This document shows positions 46,900-58,600 of a stretch of DNA of 64,000 nt, one piece after another. Made by a program: the position numbers and the translations under genes. Below the pieces are notes generated by a model. It did not search any database and was not told the origin of the DNA. It was given only the letters and a program-made list of their open reading frames with translations. The stretch's first letter is position 1. Every line of letters begins with the position of its first letter. Source of the DNA: Megamerina dolium (taxonomy: Eukaryota; Arthropoda; Insecta; Diptera; Megamerinidae); contig OY978526.1 of assembly GCA_963854835.1 (NCBI GenBank), positions 23,528,334 through 23,592,333 of the forward strand, read 5' to 3'.

Positions 46900-47290
46900 G
46901 TCAGTAATGACGCCAGCCTGGAGATATTGCGAAGCATCACTCTTGCAAACAGGTGCTACTTTGGGCTAAGTAAGCAATTGAGAAGTCGAGCCCTCTCTCG
47001 AAGAACGAAAACTACACTCTATAAGTCTCTCATCATGCCCTAACATATGTATGGCGCTGAAGCCTGAACAATTTCCACCTCGGATGAGCGAATGCTTGAA
47101 GTTTTCGAAAGAAAAGCCCTACGTAAGATCTTTGGACCTATTTGCGTTGTTGGCGAGTACCGAATAAGGTACAGCGATGAGCTTTACGAGCTGTATGCCG
47201 ATATTGACATAGTAAAGCGCATCAAAATCCAGCGGCTGCGCTGCCTAGGTCATGTCTAGCGAATGGAAGAACACGCTTTAGCTAAGAAGT
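46900..47290 (+). pseudogene. RTE-like non-LTR reverse-transcriptase fragment
   Basis: Reads [54 protein letters not shown] and [20 protein letters not shown], with stops in between. Same family as the 12.9-kb and 53.7-kb fragments. It lies between the divergent genes Sec11 and Ptrh2. Confidence 0.8.
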
Positions 47291-47294
47291 CAAA

Positions 47295-48380
47295 TTTAAA
47301 AATGATATCGATTTTTATTTTGATTAATTTTTTTTTTTAATTTTTTTTTTCTAAAGAAAAATTTTGCATATATTAGTTTTAGCTTGGAAAAATATTCATA
47401 TGGTTTAACCTCTTCTAAACTATGAGAATAATTCTCATAAATATGTCATCATTTTGTCAGAATTCTCAAGTGTATTTTTAACGAACAGCTATTCTCGCTT
47501 CTCAATGCAGTTTAGGCGAACGGAAAGAGAATAAATCTGTCATACTCATGAGAAAATTATCACCGTTTAATAACATATTAATGGAAAACAATTCAATTGT
47601 TTATTGAAAAATGAGATGCTAAAATTAAAATCGGCGAAAAACCCCTTTAACATCCACTCTATGTGATGGCATTCGATTTATTTATTGGTGTGGAGTCGTA
47701 GTCAAAATAAAATTGACTTAAAAAGAGTATCGAATTATGTCAATAATTAAAATTGATTATATTTTGATTATGGCAACGCCATTGATTTTATTTTATTTTT
47801 CTTCTTCTTTGTTTAGTTTTTTTTTGACAAAAGCGCGCGCGCAAAATAATTATTGTTGTTGTCTTAGAAGCGCTACCATATGGAATGAATGACCACATTC
47901 ACCAGAACCCTTTGATTACTTATCACTGACCTATGAATTGCTGATCACTGATATTTCTCCTGTGTAAACTGTGATACAAATTAACAGCATAGAACTAATA
48001 AAATAATATTCAAAGACAAAATGGAGAGAATACCAGCCTAGAAATGGCTACGTAGACTTTTACTAAAACCTCGGTGTACATGCCAAATATCTTACGCAGC
48101 CATAATTAATAAATAAAGGCCAATGTCGCATCCTCACATATGTCTTATTCTGTAAACGTCTCATTGTAATTACCCCTATAGTTTGGTACCACTGAATATA
48201 TTGTAATTTAAATTAATTTGGCATCACAGTGAAATCACATCAAAAGATTCACGTTGGGCTGATGTTCTTGTGGCTTGGTCGGACCGTTTCGTTAAAAGAT
48301 TTCATTGTGTCCGCAGGATTTCATGAAATTAGCATCTAACATAATCAAATGTGCCAAAAGTGTATATTTAAATAATAGCA
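47295..48380. other. intergenic DNA upstream of Ptrh2
   Basis: Contains atgagaataattctcat (17-bp palindrome, about 47,421) and a GC-rich gcgcgcgcgc at 47,834. A degenerate inverted region near 47,695-47,780 (gtagtcaaaat...attttgattat) resembles the fold-back family at 30.6 kb. No gene. Confidence 0.4.
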
Positions 48381-48385
48381 AAATA

Positions 48386-48977
48386 ATGGGTGACAGACTA
48401 TTGGATCATCATCAATTGATCAACGGAATAGCGGTATTACTTTCGTTCTTTATCGGCTACAAGTATGCTCTTAAAAGGCACGGCATCAATAAAGATCTAA
48501 AAGAAACCAAATGTGATAACAAGGAAATGGTAACAAACATACGCAGGGTAAGTAAAACTGTATTCATTATTAGATTTGGTGGTACTAATTTTTCAACAAT
48601 TTCAGTCACTTTTTACTCCTACTAAGGATTACAAAATGGTAATAATTGTACGTAATGATCTAAAAATGGGTCGTGGTAAAATAGCATCACAATGTGGTCA
48701 TGGTGCTGTCGGTGCATACAAGAAGGCATTAAAACATATTCCACATTTGGTTGAAGCTTGGGAGGACAGTGGCTGTGCAAAGATAGCACTCAAAGTGGAA
48801 AGTGAACCTGAATTGATGGGAATTATGCGTGTTGCAATGTCAAATAAGCTGAATGTATGCCTCATACGTGATGCTGGACGTACACAGATCGAACCAAATT
48901 CAGCAACTGTATTAGCCATTGGGCCAGCTGAGGTGGAAGCCATAGACGTGGTGACAAGACATTTGAAACTCTTGTAG
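48386..48977 (+). CDS. Ptrh2: peptidyl-tRNA hydrolase 2 (Ptrh2/PTH2 family), 177 residues
   Basis: Two exons, 48,386-48,547 and 48,606-48,977, joined phase 0 (GTAAGT donor). Residues 1-54 hold an N-terminal anchor (INGIAVLLSFFIGYKYALKR) and a short linker. Residues about 60-177 are the complete PTH2 domain: MVIIVRNDLKMGRGKIASQC, GHGAVGAYKKALK, LKVESEPELMGIMR, CLIRDAGRTQIEPNSATVLA and the C-terminal VTRHLKLL. The enzyme releases peptides from prematurely dropped peptidyl-tRNA; animal forms sit on the mitochondrial outer membrane and act in survival signalling. Upstream in-frame ATGs at 48,305 and 48,323 would add up to 27 residues; I chose 48,386 because the anchor directly follows. Convergent with TAF1. 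Confidence 0.95.
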
Positions 48978-49100
48978 ATCGCTGATTGATAATTGATAAA
49001 AGTTAAATTATTATGCTAGAATATGTCTTCAAGCAATACGCTTAACACTGAAAATGCACTCTCAAGAACAATGAGAAAGAAAAATCACTTTGATACTATT

Positions 49101-49106
49101 AATAAA
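49101..49106 (+). terminator. poly(A) signal of Ptrh2
   Basis: AATAAA, 124 bp after the Ptrh2 stop codon. Two bases separate it from the inverted signal used by TAF1. Confidence 0.6.
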
Positions 49107-49108
49107 AC

Positions 49109-49114
49109 TTTATT
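49109..49114 (-). terminator. poly(A) signal of TAF1
   Basis: AATAAA on the minus strand, 75 bp beyond the TAF1 stop. Together with the plus-strand signal it forms aataaaactttatt, a bidirectional arrangement between convergent genes. Confidence 0.6.
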
Positions 49115-49188
49115 TTATAATGTACACATAAGGAAGCATTTATTTCAAATATTTCCATTCATTAGAAATTAGAAGCATGCTCAGCTAA

Positions 49189-49634
49189 TTAAAATCGCAA
49201 CCAACCGTCATCATCATTGTCATCTTGCGTCTGCTGTTGTTCAACCTTAGGCGCCTCAGCAGCAAATTGATCAATGCCAGATTCAAGTTGAGCCGATTCA
49301 GTTTCCATTTCTGCACTATCATTAAAAATCTCTGTCTTGACAATAGCACCACCCGGCAGTTTGCCATCATCTTCCTCGTCGCTTTCAGAAATTGCAAGAT
49401 CTTCATCAATACCAACGTGATCATTGCCACCAGCAGGCATTATTAATGGGCCCTGTTGCATCGCAGCATCATCAGCATCTGCGTGACCAAATTTATCTTT
49501 GTTACCTTCCTCATTACGCAGCAACTGTGTGAGATTTTGTTGACCACCAGCCGTATTTGAATTATTGCCAACACGATTGTTCATTGTTAGAAAATCTGAT
49601 GGATCGTAATTCGGATCGAAATCCATTGAATCAT
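49189..49634 (-). CDS. Taf1: TAF1 exon 20: terminal acidic exon
   Basis: Begins [20 protein letters not shown] and ends [11 protein letters not shown] before TAA. The last residues DDDGWLRF look like a conserved C-terminal acidic-aromatic motif of insect TAF1. Confidence 0.95.
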
Positions 49635-52600
49635 CTAATTAGAGTAGAATAAATGAGAAATTAGAATATTGTCAATCATTTTGTGAATTTTTCTCTACAC
49701 AATCAATAGATAAAAGACGCAGGGTCTCGGATATGTAAAATTGATTTGGGAAATAAATTTGAGGATTAGCAATTTCTTTTTTCTTTTTTTTTTTTGTTGG
49801 GGAGAATGGATATAAAGCATTTACTGTAATAATATAAATTCAAAAATGGTATTTGAAACCTTGTTGCTGTTGAGTGTAGAAGCCAACTCCACTCAACTGC
49901 ACCATTGCTTCTGCGGCCTGTTGACTATCATCCTCACATTGTTGTCCCTCTGGGTTAATGCATTTAATAGATACAACACACAATAATGGAATATAATTTA
50001 TAAATCAGATTTAGTTAATGACGAACATAACTTTCACAAACTTAACACAAATGTGTATAGAATAACAAAAAGTTGCAATAATAGTATGCTTACCAGGTGC
50101 AATTTGTAATGGTTCCATTTTCATTTCGGTCTTAATGTTTGCCACATCAATTACATCAATGGCACTATTAACATTGCCACCAGCATCTGCTACAGTGCCA
50201 GACTGATGAATACGCTCACCTTGATCCAAAATGCTGGCAGCATTATTTTCATCTTCGGACACTTCTTGAAACTCCTCATCATCGGTAGAACATTGTAGAT
50301 CTGAGAATAGAAACAAATATTACAAACAATATTCCATTGCAATTGACAAGTGTATGTTCAACAACAAGTTAAATACAAGCCATGTAATAATACAAAAATA
50401 TTACAAATCAGAAAACGAATTCTATGCAAATTGTGTGTCGTCAATTTCCAAGAATGCTCTTACGAAATGTTTGGATTCAGAAAATAAAAATTTCGCATTA
50501 AACTAATGAAAATAAAATACCAAAATTAAGTGTTGTATGATTTTATGTATGTAAATATAATGTAGCTAGCTATATATTTACATAATAATAATAGTAATAA
50601 TAATAATAATTAAACGAGCACAGAAAACAAATACAAAATAAATTGTAATGTATTAGAAGCAAATAAGTGAGTAGTAGTATGTTGTGTTGTGTAGAGTGAA
50701 GGAGTCAAATCAAATGTAACGACAGTGTTCGCATGTGCATATTTATGTTATACAATATATGTATGTTTGTATGTGTGTGTGTGTGTGTGTGGGGGAATGA
50801 TTGCTGGTTAAATGTTTTTTTTAGAATTAGTCTTACCTTCTTCCAAAAAGGAATTATGTGTGTTACTTATATTTGAGGCTAGGCTGTCCTTTCGGGGACG
50901 ACCACGACCACGTTTAACAGCATTCGGAATAAATTTGACTAGAAAATAGTAGAATTGTAACGCATTTTGGTTTGTTTTGCTTTTAAACCCATTTTGTATA
51001 TATGTACAATATATATTTATATGTGTGTGTATGCATTTTTTTTTTGGGCATAAAATCAAAGTGAAATTTAACAAAAGTAGAAGAAAAAAAATATATAACA
51101 AAAGTAAAACTCAATAAGACACAAAGTGAAACAGAAGGAAGAAAAAAACTATATTGAATTGTTGATAGTAAAACAATACAAAATGGTGGAAAAAAGCAAT
51201 TTACAAATATTATACGAAAGGAAGAAAAAAAAACAACAACAACAACAAATTACAACACAAATACAATTAATTTCATTCGAATTTGAAAAGAAAATTGTTG
51301 AAGTCTTTGAAAAGTGTCTTCCATTTGGTTTCTTTTTTTTTGTTTGTTTTCAGGTGACTTGCGATTGCGATGCTCATTTTTATGGGCCTTTATAAATGTC
51401 ATGCAGACAAAATTTTTAAGCACTTATTGCATTCTTTTTTTTTTTTTTTGTTTAGCTTAACATAAAAAAATTTTTGCTTGATTAGTTAGTTAGGATGACG
51501 ATTAATATGATATGCAAAAAAAGTTGTTGCAAGAGAACCAAAAAACCAAGCCAAACAATTAAACGATTAAATTAAAAAGCATACAACAAATTTGTTCCCA
51601 CATCCCACATAATATACGAGCATGTACAATATTAACAAATAATGATGTTATGTTGGATGAAATATGGATGAGAGAGAGAAGATAAAATGAAGCAAATCTT
51701 AGTAAAAACTGACTACACAACCCCAAAACTCACCCTCTTCCACGGTATCACGTTGTTTTCGCGGCCGTCCACGTCCACGCTTAATATCTGGCGGTGGTGG
51801 TAGTTGTGGCAATGGTGATGTCATCGTATCCGATGCTGTCGGAACACCAGGTGCCATAGCATTCACCGAAATTGTACCACCACTACCACCACCACCACCA
51901 CCAATGCCACGATGTAAAAATGACGATGACAATGATGATGACTGCGAACGATCATTACCCTCCACATCGATGAAATCATTTTCTGGCGTACTCGAGCGAC
52001 TCGTACGACTAAAATCATAATCTTGATCATCACCGCCCCAAGTGTCATCAAGCTCAGCATCGGCACGTGCCCGTTCCTGCACTTTGGCAATATTCTGCTC
52101 AAGATTTCCACAATGTTCGGCAAACTATATGGGATATATTTGTTCGATTAATGCAATTTATAATTCGTAATCAAATAACCAGATTAATTAATAAATTAAA
52201 GCTCAGAAAAAGTCATGTGGCAAGGGTTCTGCCATTCGGAGCCGGCTAAAATAAACAGGTCCCTTCTAAAACTGTCCAAATTTTAAACGCGCAGAAATAC
52301 TGGAAGAGAAGCTCGGCCAAAGAGCCCTTCAGGGCTTATAAGTACCACATATTTTTTTTAAGTGGACCAACTTAAAAAGCTGTTGGCAGAGATGAATCTA
52401 TCGTCATCAGATGTAAAAGCGGAATTGCTGGTGATGCTAAGGCAAGCCATGAAGGCTAGGGGCATTAATGTAGAAGAACATGAGTTCTTTAAGAAAGCCT
52501 AGACGCGCAGTTTTGCTCGCTGAGGAAGAGAGCACGATACATTCGAATGGTCAACTCATGGAATTTATGAAAAGCATGATGCAACAACAACAACAACAGC

Positions 52601-55600
52601 AGCAATTGTGTATGGGTATTCAAGAAGGTTCATCTTGCCAAGTGACTTGCATATCGCATTTCAAGAACATTGGGCTCACCAAGAATACGTCATCGAAAAT
52701 CTACAAAAAGGAATTGAACTCAGATTTTAGGAAACTTCTGGTGCCATTAATGAAAAGGATCTGAAGGATCTGAAGGAACATGTAGATGACTTGGAAGATA
52801 AATTCGAGAAATTACAACACAAACTCAATCACTCGAAAACTCGAAATGGACCAGCCACATCAGTGATTAAAGATTCAAATACAATCAACTAAAACCACCA
52901 ACATTTGATGGAATCACTTCATTCAAGATGTTCAAACTTCAATTCGAGACAACAGCTTCGAAGAATCAATGGGACAATAGCGACATTGAAGACTGCTGCT
53001 TGAAAGCAGGCCGTCTTCAATGAGTGTTCTGTGTGACTTTTCAGTCATCTTCAGCCTACCCATTCCCTCCATTGGCATCTGCGCCTCCTTTACACTGCTA
53101 TATAGCAGTGACAGGATGCCCCTGTGCCCCCTCTCTGTGCCGAATCCATACCAATTATTGGTTGTCTTCAGACGTAATGCTGTTAATGCCGCTGACTTCA
53201 TAATATCACTGATAGAGACGTTTCAGCACAAATATGGACGCGAATATGAGAGCCAATTACATCGAGTGGAATTAAGAATTCGGAAGAATCCACCGAAAAA
53301 ATAAAAATATACGCATTCATAGACGGAATTCGTTATGGAGACTAAGCGTGCTTTAGTGATGTCACACAGAAGTACATATGCCGAAACAGTCACTAGTGCC
53401 TTGACGTATGTACCCGCCAGTTTAATGTCACAAGTACGCCAACTACTAGAAGCAAAAACCTCAGATCTGGTTGAAGCAGTGTGTCAGGCATTCAAGTCAG
53501 TATTGCACCCTGAAGCAAGAACAACAGGAATCAACGCAAAAATAAATTTACTGGTAAGAACAAAATAAGAGAATCGCGTCGAATGGGTCTCACGGTAAAC
53601 GAGGGCAAGATGAAGTACCTAGTATCAACAAACAAAGAGTCCCAGCGTGTCTTGAACGGCACGTCAGTGTTGATAACTACGCTTTTGAAGTAGTAAAGGA
53701 CTTTATCTATTTTGGAACCAGCAGTAACACCAGTAATGATCCCGACCTGGACGTATTGCGAAGGATTACTCTTGCTAACAGGTTCTACTTTGTACTAAGT
53801 AAGCAATTGAGAAGTCGGGCCCTCTCTCGAGCATCGAAAACCACACTCTACAAGTCTCTCATCATGCCTGTTCTTACATATGGCGTCGAAGCTTTGACAA
53901 TTTCCACTTCAGATGAGAGAATGCTCAGTTTTCGAGAGAAAAGTCCTACGCAAGATCTTTGTACCTATTTGCGTTGTTGGCGAGTATCGAATAAGGTACC
54001 ACCATGAGCTGTATGAGCTGTACGCCGACATCGACATAATAAAGCGCATTAAAATTCACCGGCTGCGCTGGCTAAGTCATGTCTAGCGAATTTGAAAAAC
54101 ACGCTCCTGCTAAGAAGGTGTTATATTCGGAAACCGCTGGTGGACGACGCAGAAGAGGAAGACCTAACCTCCGGTGGAAAGACCAAGTACTTGAGAGCTT
54201 GTCAGCGCTTAGAATTTCTAACTGGCGCCAACTAGCGAGAGAAAGAGCTGGCCGGCAAAGCATGCTAGATTCTGCCTAAATCTATTTTCGTTTGTAATGG
54301 CCAATTAGTCAGTAAGTATTATATATATATGCATACATACCTCGTCCAATTGACCCCGAGCGTAATCCACTAGAACCTTGGCATTTTTACTGAAACGCGA
54401 TTCACTTCCATTGTACTGTTCACAGTTGGATGCAATAAGTTCGATATCTGCCAAAAATTCAGCACGAGAGTGATAACGATGATCTGAAAGGACAATAATA
54501 ACATCACAGAGTTGGTATAAAATGAAAACAAAACATTCCCCCACATACTTTCAACATTTTTGCCAATAGTTTCCAGATCCATTGGTCGCTTAATAATGGT
54601 GTAGTAGTCTTTGACTTGTTTCTTATTTACCGGCTTTAAGAATGGCCAACTTTCTTGCATTAGCTTAATTTTAGCGTGCAACTTTTCAAATATGAATGAC
54701 AATGCAACTTGATCATTATCGTCCAATAGCGGGTTAATAGCCTTTTCCAGTCGCATCATTTTATCCTCCTTTTCGGCCAGTTGTTCAAAACAATTTTGCA
54801 GCATACGTTGTGCGGCCATTGTAAATGAACTACGAGCACCATTATACAGGGTTGAGTTTTCAACAATTTGATTGAGATCAGCCAAAAATTCCTCACGATT
54901 ATGATAGCGTCGTTGACGTATATAATCCCGCATTGTCTGTAAGTCCATTGGCTTGGTGACAATGCGATAATAATCTGGAACAAGCTGCGAATTTTAGATA
55001 CACATATTAGTAAAAAGCTAAATTAAATGCTGGATTAAGTATAACATATACTTTAGCATTGACTGGAAACATAAAGGGCGTAACATCTGGCATTGCACGC
55101 AATTCGTTAAGAATTTCTTCGAGTATCGATGAGAGTACGACCACTGGGTCGGTACGTCTGCGATTGGCAGTTTTATTGTGACGCTGTAAGTAATCACAAT
55201 GGAGATCACCAGCCATGCGGCGTTTCTTTTTGCCCACCGCCTCCTTTGGCACCTTCAGCAGCAATGTACGTCGACGAATATCTTCATGACGCTTCAACAC
55301 TTTGCTACTTAGTGTCACCTTGGTGCCATCAACGTTCACCAGATCATCATCGTTCTCACAGTTAACTTCTTTTTCGATTTCCTCCTCTTGTTCCTCGGTA
55401 ACCGCAACGTTTGTTGATGGTGTCGGGCCTTGCATGCCTGTGTACAGAGGACAGGCTTTATTTGTACGCATGTGGCCGACCTAAAAGATAATATTTAAAA
55501 TGAGATCAGAATTACATTTGATGAAGTCATCATAAACATACCTGCCCGCAAGCGCCACATTTCAATTTCAAATCGGGTTTCAATTTGAATTTCTTACGCG

Positions 55601-58600
55601 AAGGACTAACTTCCTTATGACTGGTATCACGCTCTTTATGCGATGATCCACCCGATGTCTTGGGATCTCCCAAAGAGGTTGGCATACCGCCTGGCTGTAA
55701 CTTTTGATTCTGTGCCAATTGTGCCAAACGTTCGCGCTCTTGATTACGTTTGATACGTCGCAGCTGCTCTTGAATACGTCGTTTCTCACGCTTCATTTCC
55801 TCCTTTTGTTGTTCGTCGAGCGTAGCAAATTGCTTGATAAATTGCTCATCCTTTGTTGTGCGTATTTTAACATACGCATCAATAACCGGCTGACGTCGAA
55901 CAATCTCAACGCGCGTATATTCCTTTCCCTCCTGATCCTTGAAGGTGCGCGTTATTTTCAAAATGCGACCCTGATTGGGATTAACCGCTGGCTGCTGCGA
56001 GTTCTCATCTTTGCCATCTTTTGTTTTGCCACCCTTTGAATTACTGCCCTCTTGCTCTTCCATGATTTTCTTTAGAAGTTCATGTCTCTCCTGCTCTTCA
56101 CGTTCCAATGACAGCTGTGTGGAGGTTTTCTTATTTGATAGCATATTTTCCAGATTTTTTCCCAATTCCTCGAGATCCGATTCTTCGGAGGCAGATGATT
56201 CATCTTCGTCCGTGGACAACACTTCCGAACTGGCCAAGACACGATTTTGTAAATCAAATATCCGTTGGCATTCCTCTTTGTAGCGTTCTTGATGTTCCGC
56301 AATGGAAAATCGATTACCACGCGAAAATTTGTCCATACCTTGTTCGCCAGCTTTGGCTTTCTCAGTGGACAGCGTACGCACCACATCAATTACCTCCCAA
56401 CGCGAAAGTTTTTTGATCTCCTCCTCTGGCACTTTGAATTTGCGCAAAAGTTCCTTTGCCCTTTGCAATGGCAAACGACGCAAATCGGCATCGGTACCGG
56501 TGACGGTACGTTTTGGCTGCGATTCTTGTTCCTCTTTGGTTTGCTAAAGACAATAGAATTGTAGTATGTATTGCATTGTTGTAACCTACACACTTACCGT
56601 TGGCTTATTTGGTACGCGTACATAGGAGAAACCTTCACCACAACCTGTGGGATCTGCGGGACCTGTTAACTGCAATAAACACTTGCCACGCATTGCTTGA
56701 ATATAGGCGCTAAAAAGTGGATTTTTCAAAATAATATAAAGCAAATTAAACGTTAAATTAAGAATAACCAACCGGGTGGTATTCCAAGGTGCCACTTTAA
56801 CCTCATCATCCAATTTCAATTGAGCCTCTTCATCGTCATCTTCTTGGGGAGCAAACAAAAACTTTTCACCATAACCAGCATCCTGAAAAGGTTCAACAAT
56901 TTTAGCATAAATGCCAAATGTATTTCGATTTCTCCCAACACAACCTTTAGCCTTTGTTCTGCCGCAATCATACTGAAGTAGGCACAACATTGCTCAGGTG
57001 ATACCATAGCACGAATTTCCTCTTCCGATGGCAAACGAAATTCTGGCTTAATCACCCACCAATTTGAATCCATACCAGTACGTTTGAAATCAGCACATTG
57101 CTTCAGCCGTTTACGTATGCTGCTCTCAGAGTGAGCAGGGAAGGCGCGTTTAATGTCATCCATACGTATACGACGTGGATTATCTCGACTTTTCCAAAAT
57201 AATCGAAAAATGAAGACCTATTGCAAGGAATAAATAAATCAATCTGGACATTTTTTAATACGACATTGCATGCAAACCTGTAGAAAATCTCTGGTGAAAT
57301 TGTTAGCTCTTTTTGAATTAGGTCCGGGCACTTCGTATAGAGGACATTCTTGTCCTACTGTAAATAGGGCATTTATTTCACGAATCCAATAATTATTGCG
57401 GGTACGTATGACAAGAAAATCGGTCGGATTTATATTATGTCCATAAATCGGAGCGCGATACATATTATTTTCAAGCGCCTGTATACATTGGCCCGGGTGG
57501 AGTATACCCAAAAAGGGACTTGTATGTGCAAAAGCCACCTCGCCGTATTTGTAATCCTGCGGACCATTATCCTTTGCTGCTTTACGCTTGTAGTAATTTT
57601 TAATCTTAGAGCACATACCAACCTAAAAGCAAAAAAGAGGCAAAGTTCGAAAATAAACAATATTAATTAGCTATATATTTGTATTGGCAACCAAACGGCA
57701 ATATTTATCGCTACTTTGTTCGCCATTTGTTATCGAAATTTATCAAAAATATTGCATACCGAAACGTCAATCAGACATAGAAAAGAAAAAATAGTCGAAC
57801 AAGAAAAATAACCGTTCACAATTTCAAATTATGAATTATAATTTCTGCTATTTTATATATATCCTGATGATGATTTCAATTTCATATTTTACGATTTCTT
57901 ATACCTAATAGAGGATGCTTGTTTTTTTTTGTCTTGTCATGCATGGCGAATTGTGTAAAAACGTAAAAAAGGAATACGCCTATTATACATACTTGGTTCA
58001 TTAATGGTGGATGTTCCTCACAAAATTCAACCAATATAATGTCACCATCTTTGCCGCTCAAATCCTCTGGATTACGCATAAAGAACACATCTCCACCGCC
58101 GGAAGCGATGCGCTCCAATTCTCTCAGTTTGGCCTTCTTTGCAATGTGCTTTAGTAACGGCAACACGGAATGCGGCACCGGTTGTGACAGTGGTCCGTAC
58201 GAATATTTCTTCAGTGGTGGCCGATGGAAGGCACGCAATTTCATTGGCCCCATATGTGTCTAAATGAAAGTTGACAGAAAGTGTAAGAACTACATGAACT
58301 AACTAACTAACTAACACTTACTGGTATAAATGGTGATCGTAGCTCTACAACTGGTGTTGAATGTTGTATTAAATTTCCGCCACCCACTTTGAGGCGCAGT
58401 GTAGGTTCAGTCTTGGGCATGTAATATCTGTGCAAAGGATTTTCATATTTAAATATTGAAATCTTCTACAGAAATTTTATACAACTTACGTATCATTGGA
58501 AATGTTAAACGGATCCCGATCCGGACTTTTGGGTGGTGGTGGCGGAGTATCCTCTGCTAGCACATTGATTACACCAGCTTTGCCAAGTAATATTTTCGAT

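Noticed and set aside
49946..49985. Extending TAF1 exon 19 upstream through the in-frame text
   Set aside because: The acceptor AACCCAG at 49,950 gives the phase 1 junction needed; no better acceptor lies upstream.
52480..52764. 94-codon frame with a glutamine run
   Set aside because: Part of the decayed gag region with a CAA microsatellite; frames change around it.
55704..56564. Several plus-strand frames of about 100 codons opposite TAF1 exon 12
   Set aside because: Shadows of the minus-strand coding sequence; no independent homology.
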